A stretch of 64,000 bases of DNA from positions 1-64,000 of the forward strand of contig JANLJE010000038.1 in NCBI GenBank assembly GCA_029255645.1. Direction: 5' to 3'. The notes below the pieces were generated by a model that was not told the origin of the DNA, did no database searches, and worked only from the letters and a program-made list of their open reading frames with translations. This document shows, in pieces, positions 29,661 through 38,969 of this stretch (positions are counted from its first letter, which is position 1; each line of letters starts with the position of its first letter). The position numbers were made by a program, and so were the translations under genes. The DNA is from Comamonadaceae bacterium. GTDB lineage: Bacteria > Pseudomonadota > Gammaproteobacteria > Burkholderiales > Rhodocyclaceae.

Positions 29661-30770
29661 TCAGCCCGAGCAGATGATCCCGCCGCCCAGGCACACCCGG
29701 CTTTCATAGACCACCACCGACTGGCCCGGCGTCACGGCCCACTGCGGCTGGGCAAAGCGGAGCTCGCAGCGCTCCCCATCCACCCGCTCGATCTCGCAGG
29801 GCGCATCCTCGCTGCGGTAGCGCGTTTTGGCGGTGTAGACCCAATGCGTGCGTGGGGCTTCCCCGGCCACCCAGGAGAGTTGTTCGGCCACTAGAACATC
29901 GCGGGCCAAGGCCGGATGATCGTGGCCCTGGACCACGTACAGCACATTTTTTTCCATGTCCTTGCCGGCCACGAACCAGGCCTCGTGCTCGCCTCCCCCG
30001 GGCTGGCCCTTTTCCTTCTGGCCGCCGATGTGCAAGCCCTTTCTCTGGCCGATGGTGTGGTACATCAGACCGTCGTGCTCGCCCAGCACCTTGCCGTCAT
30101 CCAGACGGCGGATTTCTCCCTTTCTGGGCGGCAGGTAGCGGGCGAGGAAGTCCTTGAAGGGCCGCTCGCCAATGAAACAGATGCCGGTGGAATCCTTCTT
30201 GCCGGCCACATGCAGGCCGGCGGCAGCGGCCATCTTGCGTACCTCGCGCTTGTAGAGACTGGCCAGGGGAAACAGGGTTTTCGAGAGCTGGGCCTGGTTC
30301 AGGCGGTAGAGGAAATAACTCTGGTCCTTGCTGCCATCCTCGGCCTTGAGGAGCTGGTAGCGCCCGGCGAATTCCCGCACCCCGGCATAATGGCCGGTGG
30401 CGATGTAATCGGCACCCAGCCCCAGGGCATGATCGAGGAAAGCCTTGAACTTGATCTCGGAATTGCACAGCACGTCCGGGTTGGGAGTGCGGCCGGCCTG
30501 GTATTCGCGCAGGAACTCGGCAAACACCCGGTCGCGGTACTCGGCGGCGAAATTGACCACCTCCACGTCGATGCCGAGCACATCGGCAATGCTCATCACG
30601 TCAATCAGATCCTGGCGCGAGGAGCAGTATTCCTCGGTGTCGTCGTCCTCCCAGTTTTTCATGAAGAGGCCGATCACATGGTAGCCCTGCTGTTTCAGCA
30701 GCAGCGCCGAGACAGCGGAATCCACGCCTCCGGAGAGGCCCACGACAACAGTTTTTCCCTTGCTAGACAT
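29661..30770 (-). CDS. mnmA: tRNA-specific 2-thiouridylase MnmA
   Basis: Inserts sulfur at U34 of tRNA-Lys, -Glu and -Gln, using ATP and sulfur relayed from IscS; 369 aa. The PP-loop [16 protein letters not shown] lies near residue 10. The catalytic cysteines are in '[12 protein letters not shown]' and '[13 protein letters not shown]'. 'ATGHYAG' and '[11 protein letters not shown]' are family blocks. Its start overlaps the preceding gene's stop by eight bases, forming a nudix-exported protein-mnmA operon. Confidence 0.97.
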   Translation of the reverse strand: MSSKGKTVVVGLSGGVDSAVSALLLKQQGYHVIGLFMKNWEDDDTEEYCSSRQDLIDVMSIADVLGIDVEVVNFAAEYRDRVFAEFLREYQAGRTPNPDVLCNSEIKFKAFLDHALGLGADYIATGHYAGVREFAGRYQLLKAEDGSKDQSYFLYRLNQAQLSKTLFPLASLYKREVRKMAAAAGLHVAGKKDSTGICFIGERPFKDFLARYLPPRKGEIRRLDDGKVLGEHDGLMYHTIGQRKGLHIGGQKEKGQPGGGEHEAWFVAGKDMEKNVLYVVQGHDHPALARDVLVAEQLSWVAGEAPRTHWVYTAKTRYRSEDAPCEIERVDGERCELRFAQPQWAVTPGQSVVVYESRVCLGGGIICSG

Positions 30771-31341
30771 CCGGACCTTCTCCTTGCATCCAGGCCTCCA
30801 GCGGCAAAATTACCGCCGGCTTGCCGTTATCCACAAACCAGCTATCGACCACGAAACGCCGGGCCGGCACGTCATCCGACGCCACCCGCGCTTCGATGAC
30901 GGCGGAGTAATGCTGGAAAATGATGCCCCGGGTGCGCCGCGCCGGTTCCAGCACCCGATGCCAGTGCAAGCCACCCTGCTGCTCCAGCAACTGCAGCAAG
31001 CGGGTCGTGGTGGTGGAATGGTCGACGCAGTCCATGCGGCCAAAGACGCCCTGGTCCGCGTAATTCCCGCCCCGGTCTTGACCAATGGGCGTCTGCTCCG
31101 CCGCCAGGGCATACAAGTCGCCTATCGCCACGGCCAGACGAGCCCGCTCCTCTTCCGGGCTCCCGGCCTCATCCAGATTTTGCAGCACGGCCTGTAGCCG
31201 CTGGGCGTCAAAAAGGACGGGCCGATGGCTGACACAGCCGTAATTGAAGCACACCTCCACGGCCGGCAAGGCGGACGGGGCCGCCATGCCGGGCAGGGCC
31301 GGGAGCAGGCCCAGCAGGAACAGCAAAGGCGCCCGGCTCAT
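30763..31341 (-). CDS. Exported protein of unknown function
   Basis: A 192-aa protein with a signal peptide ([20 protein letters not shown]). The mature part has a Cys pair ([10 protein letters not shown]), a later '[18 protein letters not shown]' block and a '[20 protein letters not shown]' ending. These hint at a compact periplasmic domain, possibly papain- or transglutaminase-like because of the C-x-D-H pattern, but I do not recognise the family. The ATG at 31341 overlaps the Nudix stop (ATGA), and the 3' end overlaps mnmA. Confidence 0.75.
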   Translation of the reverse strand: MSRAPLLFLLGLLPALPGMAAPSALPAVEVCFNYGCVSHRPVLFDAQRLQAVLQNLDEAGSPEEERARLAVAIGDLYALAAEQTPIGQDRGGNYADQGVFGRMDCVDHSTTTTRLLQLLEQQGGLHWHRVLEPARRTRGIIFQHYSAVIEARVASDDVPARRFVVDSWFVDNGKPAVILPLEAWMQGEGPDV

Positions 31342-31793
31342 CCGTAATGGGTGATCGCATCGAGGGGCAGACGCCGCCCGGTCAGATAATCTTCGACACA
31401 GCGCAGGATCAGGGGACTGCGATGGCGTGCCACCGTTGCCCGCACTTCTTCCAGGCTCAGCCAGCGAGGGCCGAGGATGCCTTGATCCAGCGGCCGCTCG
31501 GGATCGTGACCGCGCAATTCCCCCGTAAAGGCAAAGCGCAGATAAGCGGCCTCCCGATCGGGCCGGGGCCATTGGTAAATCCCCAGCAGGTGCTGGGGAT
31601 GAAAAGAGTAGCCCGTTTCTTCCAGGCACTCCCGCACCACCGCCTCGATCAGGGATTCCCCTGCCTCCAGATGCCCGGCAGGCTGGTTGAAGCGGACACC
31701 TTCGCTGGTTTCCTCCTCCACCAGCAAAAACTTTCCATCCCGCTGCACCACGGCAGCAACGGTCACATGGGGTTTCCAGACAAGTTCGGACAT
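31338..31793 (-). CDS. nudJ: Nudix hydrolase, NudJ-like
   Basis: A 151-aa Nudix protein. The Nudix box spans about residues 40-62: 'GHLEAGESLIEAVVRECLEE' then TGY, i.e. G-x5-E-x7-REUxEExGU. The N-terminal 'WKPHVTVAAVVQRDGKFLLV' and the downstream 'FLxxG.YQWPRP' region resemble NudJ, the thiamine-pyrophosphate/nucleotide phosphatase encoded beside mnmA in E. coli. The same gene order here supports the name. The ATG at 31793 is preferred to an upstream TTG. Confidence 0.88.
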   Translation of the reverse strand: MSELVWKPHVTVAAVVQRDGKFLLVEEETSEGVRFNQPAGHLEAGESLIEAVVRECLEETGYSFHPQHLLGIYQWPRPDREAAYLRFAFTGELRGHDPERPLDQGILGPRWLSLEEVRATVARHRSPLILRCVEDYLTGRRLPLDAITHYG

Positions 31794-31823
31794 GGTCGGA
31801 GCCAATGGGAAAAGACGTTATTC

Positions 31824-31842
31824 TAGCGGACGAAATCCGCTA
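31824..31842. promoter_or_regulatory. 7-bp inverted repeat between divergent nudJ and ilvE
   Basis: TAGCGGA (31824-31830) and TCCGCTA (31836-31842) form a perfect palindrome with a 5-bp spacer in the 97-bp divergent promoter region. An operator is plausible; no regulator can be named. Confidence 0.4.
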
Positions 31843-31890
31843 AAATGAGCAGCTTTCACGCTTCAGGTTAAATTAAAGGAGACTAGCATC

Positions 31891-32811
31891 ATGTCCATGG
31901 CGGATCGCGACGGGTTCATCTGGTACGACGGCAAACTGGTGCCGTGGCGGGACGCCACGACCCACGTTCTCACCCATTCCCTGCATTACGGCATGGGGGT
32001 TTTCGAGGGGGTGCGCGCCTACAAGACCGAGGCGGGCACCGCCATCTTCCGGCTCAAGGAACACACCAATCGCTTCTTCAATTCTGCCCACATCTTCCAG
32101 ATGGCCATGCCCTTCGACAAGGACACCGTCAACGAAGCGCACAAGGAAGTGCTGCGCGCCAACAATCTCGATTCCGGCTACCTGCGCCCGCTGGCCTTCT
32201 ACGGCTCGGAAAAGATGGGCGTATCTCCCAAAGGCGCCAAGGTGCATGTGATCATCGCCGCCTGGCCCTGGGGCGCCTACCTGGGTGAGGATGGCATGGA
32301 GCGCGGCATCCGCGTCAAGATTTCCAGCTACACCCGCCACCATGTGAACATCACCATGGTGCGCGCCAAGGCCTCCGGCTCCTACATGAATTCGATCCTC
32401 GCCAACAACGAAGTGACCACCGACGGCTACGACGAAGCCATGCTGCTCGACCCCGAAGGCTATGTCGCCGAAGGGGCCGGCGAGAATGTCTTCATCGTCA
32501 AGCAGGGCAAGTTGTACACCCCCGACCTGACCGCCTGCCTGGAAGGCATCACCCGTGCCACCATCATCACCCTCGCAGCCGAGCTGGGCATCGAGGTCCA
32601 GGAAAAGCGCATCACCCGCGATGAAGTCTATTGCGCCGACGAGGTCTTCTTCACCGGCACCGCCGCCGAGGTCACGCCGATCCGCGAACTGGACAACCGC
32701 ACCATTGGCACCGGCAAGCGCGGCCCCGTCACCGCCTTGCTGCAGCAGAAGTATTTCGAAGTGGTGTACGGGCGCTCTCCCGACCACAAGGACTGGCTCG
32801 CCTACGTATGA
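31891..32811 (+). CDS. ilvE: Branched-chain amino acid aminotransferase
   Basis: PLP fold-type IV transaminase for the last step of Val, Leu and Ile synthesis; 306 aa. Key blocks: 'THSLHYGMGVFEGVRAYKT' at the N-terminus, 'VRAKASGSYMNSILANNEV' with the Schiff-base Lys near residue 160, 'DGYDEAMLLDPEGYVAEGAG' and 'EVFFTGTAAEVTPIRELD'. AAAGGAG upstream sets the start at 31891. It leads a run with a zinc-finger protein and waaF. Confidence 0.97.
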   Translation: MSMADRDGFIWYDGKLVPWRDATTHVLTHSLHYGMGVFEGVRAYKTEAGTAIFRLKEHTNRFFNSAHIFQMAMPFDKDTVNEAHKEVLRANNLDSGYLRPLAFYGSEKMGVSPKGAKVHVIIAAWPWGAYLGEDGMERGIRVKISSYTRHHVNITMVRAKASGSYMNSILANNEVTTDGYDEAMLLDPEGYVAEGAGENVFIVKQGKLYTPDLTACLEGITRATIITLAAELGIEVQEKRITRDEVYCADEVFFTGTAAEVTPIRELDNRTIGTGKRGPVTALLQQKYFEVVYGRSPDHKDWLAYV

Positions 32812-32829
32812 GAGAAAGGGAATCCGGAC

Positions 32830-33021
32830 ATGGCTGATCAAAACCGTACCGTCGAAATCACCGCAAGCGACCTCCCCCTGCGCTGCCCGCCTCCCGGTGC
32901 CGCCCTGTGGAGCCAGCATCCCCGGGTATTTCTGGAGGTAGCCCACACCGGCGAAGTGCGGTGCCCCTATTGCGGCACCCATTATGTTCTCAAGGGTGAT
33001 CTGCCCAAGGGACACCACTAG
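32830..33021 (+). CDS. zf-CHCC zinc-finger domain protein
   Basis: A 63-aa protein. The C-x-H-x-C-x2-C layout is visible: the ligand Cys of 'LRCPPPGAALWSQHPRVFL' precedes 'VRCPYCGTHYVLKG'. It belongs to the small zf-CHCC family related to the mitochondrial complex I accessory subunit NDUFS6. It sits between ilvE (18-bp gap) and waaF (9-bp gap) in one probable operon, a usual place in betaproteobacteria. Confidence 0.9.
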   Translation: MADQNRTVEITASDLPLRCPPPGAALWSQHPRVFLEVAHTGEVRCPYCGTHYVLKGDLPKGHH

Positions 33022-33030
33022 GAGTCATCG

Positions 33031-34086
33031 GTGAAGCCCGGCGGCTCCCCCGGCGGCTCCCCCGGCGGCTCCCCTGTGCGGGCCTTGATTGTGGCCCCCG
33101 CCTGGATTGGCGACGCCATCATGGCCCAACCCTTGTTTGCCCGCCTCAAAGCCCGCGAACCCGAGCTGATGCTGGATGCCCTGGCGCCCGTCTGGGTCGA
33201 GCCGGTACTGGCCCGCATGCCGGAAATCACGCATATTGCGGAAAACCCCCTCGCCCACGGGGAACTTGCTCTCAAGAAACGCTTCGCCCTGGCCCGTGAA
33301 ATCGCCCAGCAGGGCTATCAACGCGCCTACCTGCTGCCCAACTCCCTGAAATCAGCCCTGATCCCCTTCCTTGCGGGAATACCCCGGCGCATCGGGTTCA
33401 CCGGCGAAAGCCGTTTCGGGCTGGTCAATGTCCGCCACACCCTGGACAAGACCGCGCTCCCCCTGATGGTGGAGCGTTTTGCCCAACTGGCGGAAACACC
33501 GGGCCAGACCATCGAACGTCCCATCCCCAATCCGCGCATCACCTCCACCCCGGAACAGCAGGCCGCCGCCCTCACGGCCCTGGGCCTGGAAAAGCCCAAA
33601 CGCCTGGTCGTGCTCTGCCCCGGGGCCGAATTCGGCCCCGCCAAGCGCTGGCCGGTGAATCATTTCGCCGCCCTGGCCCGGGTCCTGGTAGAACGCGGCC
33701 ACCCGGTCTGGCTGCTGGGTTCCGGCAAGGACAAGCCAGTGGGAGACGCCATTGCCGCCCAGACGCCGGAGAATTGCCTCAATCTTTGCGGCAGCACCAA
33801 CCTCGCTCAGGCCATCGACCTGATCGCCCTGGCGAAACTGGTGGTCTGCAACGATTCGGGCCTGATGCATGTCGCCGCCGCCCTGGACCGGCCCTGCATC
33901 GCCCTGTTTGGTTCCTCCAGCCCGGAATTCACCCCTCCCCTGTCGGATCAGGCCACCGTGCTGCGCCTGGACTTGCCCTGCAGCCCCTGTTTCAAGCGGG
34001 AATGCCCCTTCGGCCACACGGACTGCCTCGCCAAGCTGGAGCCCGCCCGAGTCCTGGATGCCTGCCTGAGCCGCCTGGGTAGCTGA
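33031..34086 (+). CDS. waaF: ADP-heptose:LPS heptosyltransferase II
   Basis: A GT9-family glycosyltransferase that adds the second heptose to the LPS inner core at the inner membrane; 351 aa. 'ALIVAPAWIGDAIMAQPLFA' is the N-terminal motif. The donor-binding C-terminal half has 'VVLCPGAEFGPAKRWPVNHF', 'NLCGSTNLAQAIDLIALAKL' and 'NDSGLMHVAAALDRP'. Translation starts at a GTG behind TAGGAG. The first 15 residues are an unusual PGGSPGGSPGGSP run from a 12-bp tandem repeat, so the family start lies at about residue 16 and the extension is probably neutral. Confidence 0.95.
   Translation: MKPGGSPGGSPGGSPVRALIVAPAWIGDAIMAQPLFARLKAREPELMLDALAPVWVEPVLARMPEITHIAENPLAHGELALKKRFALAREIAQQGYQRAYLLPNSLKSALIPFLAGIPRRIGFTGESRFGLVNVRHTLDKTALPLMVERFAQLAETPGQTIERPIPNPRITSTPEQQAAALTALGLEKPKRLVVLCPGAEFGPAKRWPVNHFAALARVLVERGHPVWLLGSGKDKPVGDAIAAQTPENCLNLCGSTNLAQAIDLIALAKLVVCNDSGLMHVAAALDRPCIALFGSSSPEFTPPLSDQATVLRLDLPCSPCFKRECPFGHTDCLAKLEPARVLDACLSRLGS
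33037..33072 (+). repeat. 12-bp tandem repeat in the 5' end of waaF
   Basis: CCCGGCGGCTCC is repeated three times perfectly and in frame, encoding Pro-Gly-Gly-Ser repeats at residues 3-14. Because 12 is a multiple of three, copy-number change would not break the gene. Confidence 0.9.
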
Positions 34087-34098
34087 GAGAATCTGACC

Positions 34099-34524
34099 AT
34101 GAACCCGCCTGTCCCCCCCTTGTTCGCCACGCCGGAAGATGTGGAATCCGCCTTTTACGACGCCATTGCCCGGGGCGATCTGGAAGCCCTGATGGCGGTC
34201 TGGTCCGAAGATGAAGAAGTCATCTGCACCCACCCCACCGGCCAGCAACTGGTAGGGCTGCCCACCCTCCACGAAAGCTGGCGCCAGATTCTTGCCAGCA
34301 CCCGCCTGCAGATCAATAGCAGCCGCATCGCCCAGTGGCAGAGCATGCTACTGTGCGTGCATCAGATCACGGAAACCCTGCAGGTCGGCCAGGAGGTGAC
34401 CGGCCCCCTCCAGGCCACCCATGTTTATATCCGCGGCCCCCATGGCTGGCGCCTGGTCTGCCGCCATAGCTCCGCCGCAGCGGAACCCAGCGTCAGCGAA
34501 AGCGATCACCGGGTCCTGCACTGA
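34099..34524 (+). CDS. SnoaL/NTF2-like domain protein
   Basis: A 141-aa cytoplasmic protein with an NTF2-like cone fold: 'DVESAFYDAIARGDLEALMA', 'VWSEDEEVICTHPTGQQLVG', then 'ATHVYIRGPHGWRLVCRHSS'. This resembles DUF4440/SnoaL-like proteins with a conserved C-terminal WRL.xRH. The ligand or reaction is unknown. It follows waaF by 12 bases and probably shares the transcript. Confidence 0.82.
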   Translation: MNPPVPPLFATPEDVESAFYDAIARGDLEALMAVWSEDEEVICTHPTGQQLVGLPTLHESWRQILASTRLQINSSRIAQWQSMLLCVHQITETLQVGQEVTGPLQATHVYIRGPHGWRLVCRHSSAAAEPSVSESDHRVLH

Positions 34525-34602
34525 TTCAGTCTTCCCCTGCGCCAATGCTTTACGCATTGCGCGTCGCCCACTACACTCCCCCACCAGCATGACGAGAAAA
34601 TA

Positions 34603-35982
34603 ATGACGAACCTTCCCTCCGAAATTTTCAAGGCCTACGACATCCGCGGCATCGTCGATCGCTGCTCCTTGACTCCGGACGTGGTGCGGCTCGTGGGCCA
34701 GGCCCTCGGCTCCCTCGCCCGGGAACAAAACCAGAGCGCCATCGCCGTCGGCCGCGACGGCCGCCTCTCCGGCCCCAGCCTGGCCGGCGCCCTGATGGAC
34801 GGCATCTGCGCCGCCGGCATGGACGCCATCGACATCGGCTGCGTGCCCACTCCCCTTACCTATTTCGCCGCCTACGAGCTGGGCTGTGATTCCTGTGTCT
34901 CGGTCACCGGCAGCCACAACCCTCCCGACTACAATGGCCTCAAAATGGTGATCGGCGGCACCACCCTGGCCCTGGACGCCATCTTGCAACTCAAGACCCG
35001 GATCGAGGCCGGCCATCTGCTCACCGGCCAAGGGCAGCGCCGCAGCGCCGAGGTGCGCTCCGCCTATCTGGAACGCATCCTCTTTGACGTGAAGCTCGCC
35101 CGTCCCATGAAGATCGTCATCGACTGCGGCAATGGCGTCGCCGGGGCCGTGGCACCGGAACTGTTCCAGGGCCTGGGCTGCGACATCGTGCCCCTCTACT
35201 GCGACGTGGACGGCACCTTCCCCAATCACCATCCGGACCCCTCCAAGCCCGAGAATCTCGCCGACCTGATCCAGGCGATCGAGGAGACCGGCGCCGAGCT
35301 CGGCATCGCCTTCGATGGCGATGGCGACCGGCTCGGCGTAGTCACCCGGGATGGCGAGATCATCTATCCCGACCGGCAGCTGATGCTGTTTGCCGCCGAC
35401 GTGCTCTCCCGCGTTCCGGGCGGCCAGATCATCTACGACGTGAAATGCACCCGCCTGCTCGCCCCCTGGATCCGCAAGCATGGCGGCGAAGCGCTGATGT
35501 GGAACACCGGGCACGCCCTGGTAAAAGCCAAGCTCAAGGAAACCGGCGCTCCCCTGGCCGGCGAGATGAGCGGCCACATTTTCTTCAAGGAACGCTGGTA
35601 CGGCTTCGACGACGGCCTTTACGCCGGCGCCCGGCTGCTCGAGATCCTGTCCCGCAGCCGCGATGCCAACCCGGTATTGAAGGCCCTGCCCAAGGCCGTC
35701 TCCACCCCGGAACTCAACATCAAGATGGCCGAAGGCGAACCCTTCGTGCTGGTCGATAAGCTCAAGGCCAGCGCCGGATTCGCAGGCGAAGTGGAGCGCA
35801 TCACCCTCGACGGGCTACGCATCGAATACGCCGACGGCTTTGGTCTTGCCCGCCCCTCCAACACCACCCCGGTAGTCGTGCTGCGCTTCGAAGCCGACGA
35901 TGAAGCTGCGCTGGCCCGCATCCAGGCCGATTTCCGCCAGGCCCTCCTGGCCGCCTGGCCGGGCCTGGCGCTGCCATTCTAG
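34603..35982 (+). CDS. Phosphomannomutase/phosphoglucomutase (AlgC type)
   Basis: An alpha-D-phosphohexomutase, 459 aa, that interconverts Man-6-P/Man-1-P and Glc-6-P/Glc-1-P for LPS and exopolysaccharide sugar nucleotides. Active-site Ser ~103 is in 'VTGSHNPPDYNGLK'. The metal loop is 'GIAFDGDGDRLGVV'. The sugar-binding loop is 'GEMSGHIFFKERWYGFDDG', and the C-terminal phosphate loop is 'GLARPSNTTPVVVLRFEAD'. All four catalytic loops are intact. Confidence 0.95.
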   Translation: MTNLPSEIFKAYDIRGIVDRCSLTPDVVRLVGQALGSLAREQNQSAIAVGRDGRLSGPSLAGALMDGICAAGMDAIDIGCVPTPLTYFAAYELGCDSCVSVTGSHNPPDYNGLKMVIGGTTLALDAILQLKTRIEAGHLLTGQGQRRSAEVRSAYLERILFDVKLARPMKIVIDCGNGVAGAVAPELFQGLGCDIVPLYCDVDGTFPNHHPDPSKPENLADLIQAIEETGAELGIAFDGDGDRLGVVTRDGEIIYPDRQLMLFAADVLSRVPGGQIIYDVKCTRLLAPWIRKHGGEALMWNTGHALVKAKLKETGAPLAGEMSGHIFFKERWYGFDDGLYAGARLLEILSRSRDANPVLKALPKAVSTPELNIKMAEGEPFVLVDKLKASAGFAGEVERITLDGLRIEYADGFGLARPSNTTPVVVLRFEADDEAALARIQADFRQALLAAWPGLALPF

Positions 35983-35990
35983 GAAGCCAC

Positions 35991-37250
35991 ATGAACAGTT
36001 CCTCGATCTACCTGGGCCGCCAACCCATTCTGGATCGACAGGGGCTGCTCTATGGTTGCGAGTTGCTGTTTCGTTGCGCCCAGTCGCAGGACCGGGCTCT
36101 GGTGCTGGATGACAGCGCCGCCACGGCCACGGTCATCACCCACGCCTTCACCGAACTTTCCCTGGGCAATGCCCTGGATGGCAAACATGTCTTCATCAAC
36201 GTGGGGGAAGAACTGCTGTTTTCCGAAGCCCTGGAATTCCTCCCCACCCACCAGGTGGTACTGGAAATCCTGGAAACCATCACCGTCACGCCCCGGGTGG
36301 TGGAACGCTGCCAGGCCCTGAAAGCCCGGGGCTTCGCCCTGGCCCTGGACGATCTGCTGGAGATCACCCCGGCCGTCCAGCCTCTGCTGCCCCTGGCGGA
36401 CATCATCAAGGTCCCCCTGCTGGACGACTGGGAAAACCAGTCTGCCCTGCTGGCCTACCAGCTCCAGCCCTATCCGGCCCGGCTGCTGGCCGAGCGGGTG
36501 GAGACCCTGGACCAGTACCGCAAGTGCAGCGCCCTGGGCTTTCAGTTGTTTCAAGGCTATTTCTTCGCCCGCCCGGCCCTGCTCCAGGGACGCAAGCTCA
36601 GCCATGACAAACTCACCCTGCTGCAGTTGCTGGGGCAGATCCTGGCCGATGCCGAAACCGCCGATCTGGAGCGCACCTTCAAGAGTGCCCCGGACCTGAC
36701 CATGAACCTGTTCCGCCTCACCAACTCCGTCGCAGCCGGACGCCGGACCCAGATCACCTCCCTGCGCCATGCCATCACCCTGATGGGCCGCCAGCAACTG
36801 CAACGCTGGCTGCAGCTACTCCTGTTCGCCGGCAGCCATCAGGAAGACCCGGGGCGCAATCCCCTGCTGCAGATGGTGGCGATCCGCGCCCGACTCATGG
36901 AAATGATGGTGCTAAGCCAGACCCCACCCGACAAAGCCCTGGCCGATCAGGCCTTCATGGTCGGCATCATGTCCCTCACCCCGGCCCTGCTGGACATGGG
37001 CATGGAAGAAGTGCTCAGCCAACTGAGCAATCTGCCGCCCCGGGTGCGCGAAGCCCTGCTTTCCCACACCGGACACCTGGGCAAGCGGCTCCTGATCGTG
37101 GAGGCCCTGGAATGGCAGGACAGCGAACAACTCCCCTCGCTCCTGGCCGAGATTCCCGGCCTGCGCCAGGAAACCCTCAACGACCTGCTCTGCGAAGCCA
37201 TGGCCTGGGCAGCGGCGCTGGGACAAACAGCCGCCCTGAACGACGACTGA
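35991..37250 (+). CDS. EAL-HDOD (YuxH-type) signalling protein, degenerate EAL
   Basis: A 419-aa cytoplasmic protein with an EAL-like domain (about 1-200) and an HDOD domain (about 205-400). The EAL signature is replaced by Glu-Leu-Leu in 'YGCELLFR' near residue 24, and the metal-binding set is incomplete. It probably binds or senses c-di-GMP, or neither, rather than hydrolysing it. The HDOD part ('LFRLTNSVAAGRRTQITSLR', 'AITLMGRQQLQRWLQLLLF') is typical. It starts eight bases after the phosphohexomutase gene, suggesting a shared transcript. Confidence 0.9.
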   Translation: MNSSSIYLGRQPILDRQGLLYGCELLFRCAQSQDRALVLDDSAATATVITHAFTELSLGNALDGKHVFINVGEELLFSEALEFLPTHQVVLEILETITVTPRVVERCQALKARGFALALDDLLEITPAVQPLLPLADIIKVPLLDDWENQSALLAYQLQPYPARLLAERVETLDQYRKCSALGFQLFQGYFFARPALLQGRKLSHDKLTLLQLLGQILADAETADLERTFKSAPDLTMNLFRLTNSVAAGRRTQITSLRHAITLMGRQQLQRWLQLLLFAGSHQEDPGRNPLLQMVAIRARLMEMMVLSQTPPDKALADQAFMVGIMSLTPALLDMGMEEVLSQLSNLPPRVREALLSHTGHLGKRLLIVEALEWQDSEQLPSLLAEIPGLRQETLNDLLCEAMAWAAALGQTAALNDD

Positions 37251-37326
37251 ACCGTTCTGCTCCCTGGCGGACCACTGCACCGAATACGTTCAACCGTGAT
37301 CGGGAGCCATTGCGGCATTCCCGGAT

Positions 37327-38550
37327 TCAGCGCTCCAGGCGCAGGCGACAGGCGTCAACGACCGATTTTATCTCCCGCGCCATAGCCGGCCTGATCTGAA
37401 CGCGATCAAACCGCTCAGCCAATGAGCTTGCCTGCAGCAACATCCGGTCGATGGCCTCCTCCGCCCGTTTCCTTGGGACGCCACCTTCCTCCGCCAGACG
37501 CAATAAATGCCGGCGTTCGATGGCAGCACCTGCACCGCACACGTCCAGGTGGTGCTGACCCATCGGTCCTTCGCTGAAGGTCAGATCAAAAGCCGGCGCC
37601 AGCCGCCAGCGCCGGTCAGGCCCGAGACGCCAGGCGAAATTCTTGGGATGGTCGTCACGGTTGTGGAAAAGCACATTGAAGACGGCTCGCGCGTAGGCTT
37701 TCTCCACTTCGCGTTCGTCGCGCGTCAAGAAGCGGGTGGCGCGCAGGAAGGCGGTGTAGTCGGTGGCACCGGGCAGGCGAAAATCCACCTGCAACAATCC
37801 AGCCAGACTGTGTACCGGGACGCGCTGCCCACCTTCCCGGTCGAAGCGCGCGACGCCGAAGGCGGCCAGTTCGGGGCCAAGGTCGAACCAGCGACTTTCG
37901 GGCACATCCAGTCCGCAATCCCGAGCCAATTCGGCATAGAGCTGCTCGATGACGCAGACCTCCTTGTGTTCGTTCTGCGCCGGAAACTTGACCAGCCAGG
38001 GACTGCCGGGCGCATCAGGACGGGTGCTGACTTGCCCGGTCGCTGCGTCGTACTGCACCAAGGCCTTGGGTCGGGCGCCTTGCGGCGAGCCGCCCGTGAG
38101 CGCGAGTTCGCGCAGGGCGACACCCGCCTCGCCCGCGAGCGCGAGACGGCTTTGCTCGGCCAGCACCCGCAAGGACCAATCGGGCGCCTGGGCGCCGGCA
38201 TCGCTCGCCGGAACAAAGCGCAGAGCGCCCATGGCGCGCTCACCAATGCAGGCCAGACGGTCCAGTGGCCCGGGATGACGCAAGCCGTGTTGACGGAACA
38301 GGCGATCCATCAGCAGCAAACCCCAGCCGTCAGGCAGACTGTCGGCGATCAGGCCCGGAAGGCGATGCAAATGGGTCGGAAAGCTCCCATAGGCTTCGGC
38401 ACGCAGCTTCAAATGCAGGGGTGACAACTCCAAACCCTGAGCCAGAGCCTCGGGGGAATATTCGAAGAGCAGGGTTTGGCCGTCATCGGCCAGTCGCCCC
38501 AGCGGCCAGTCCTCGCCCCAGCCGCAATAATGCACGGTGAGCTGCTTCAT
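37327..38550 (-). CDS. hipA: HipA-family toxin Ser/Thr kinase
   Basis: A kinase of the HipA/CtkA type, 407 aa. HipA-class toxins phosphorylate tRNA synthetases or related targets and induce dormancy. Visible features: an N-terminal subdomain ending 'PDGWGLLLMDRL', the Gly-rich 'LTGGSPQGARPKALVQ', 'SPWLVKFP' with the ATP-binding Lys, the catalytic 'LFHNRDDHPKNFAW' near residue 295, and a metal-binding 'LAPAFDLTF'. Kinase residues look complete. Its ATG overlaps the hipB stop by four bases. It marks the left edge of the accessory island. Confidence 0.92.
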   Translation of the reverse strand: MKQLTVHYCGWGEDWPLGRLADDGQTLLFEYSPEALAQGLELSPLHLKLRAEAYGSFPTHLHRLPGLIADSLPDGWGLLLMDRLFRQHGLRHPGPLDRLACIGERAMGALRFVPASDAGAQAPDWSLRVLAEQSRLALAGEAGVALRELALTGGSPQGARPKALVQYDAATGQVSTRPDAPGSPWLVKFPAQNEHKEVCVIEQLYAELARDCGLDVPESRWFDLGPELAAFGVARFDREGGQRVPVHSLAGLLQVDFRLPGATDYTAFLRATRFLTRDEREVEKAYARAVFNVLFHNRDDHPKNFAWRLGPDRRWRLAPAFDLTFSEGPMGQHHLDVCGAGAAIERRHLLRLAEEGGVPRKRAEEAIDRMLLQASSLAERFDRVQIRPAMAREIKSVVDACRLRLER

Positions 38551-38858
38551 GAGGTCTTCTTGCGCGGCGCGCGCCGGCGTCGACTGACGGCGTCAATCTG
38601 TTCCATCTGGGCGATGGATTGCCGTTTGAGGACGAAGAGATCATCCATCGCCTCCTGTAGCCCGAGCGCCTGCGCGACGCGGATCAGCGTTTCCAGCGAG
38701 CACTGGCCGTTGCTTTCGAGTTTGCGCAACGCCCCCAGCGACAGTCCGGCCATTTGCGCCAGTTCACGTTGCGTCAGCGACTGGGCAAGGCGCTGCTCCC
38801 GCAGACGAACACCCAGCGCGTGCTGGATCTCAGCGGAAGTCGAGAGATGAAAAGTCAC
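38547..38858 (-). CDS. hipB: HipB-like HTH antitoxin
   Basis: A 103-aa Xre-family protein with an HTH in 'LREQRLAQSLTQRELAQMAG' and 'LSLGALRKLESNGQCSLETL'. It ends in a basic tail (SRRRRAPRKKTS). The likely start is a GTG at 38858 with AAGGG eight bases upstream; the frame stays open to 38960 but without support. It overlaps hipA in the ATGA manner expected for a co-translated antitoxin-toxin pair, and it probably represses its own promoter in the 38860-39000 stretch. Confidence 0.88.
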   Translation of the reverse strand: MTFHLSTSAEIQHALGVRLREQRLAQSLTQRELAQMAGLSLGALRKLESNGQCSLETLIRVAQALGLQEAMDDLFVLKRQSIAQMEQIDAVSRRRRAPRKKTS

Positions 38859-38969
38859 TTTAATGACCCTTAACGCCAAAAAAATTGCGTAAGCGACATT
38901 GTAGTGGACTTTACTTATTCTTGAAAGCAGATGGCTGCGATAGCTGCCGCGAGCGATCATGCGGTGACC

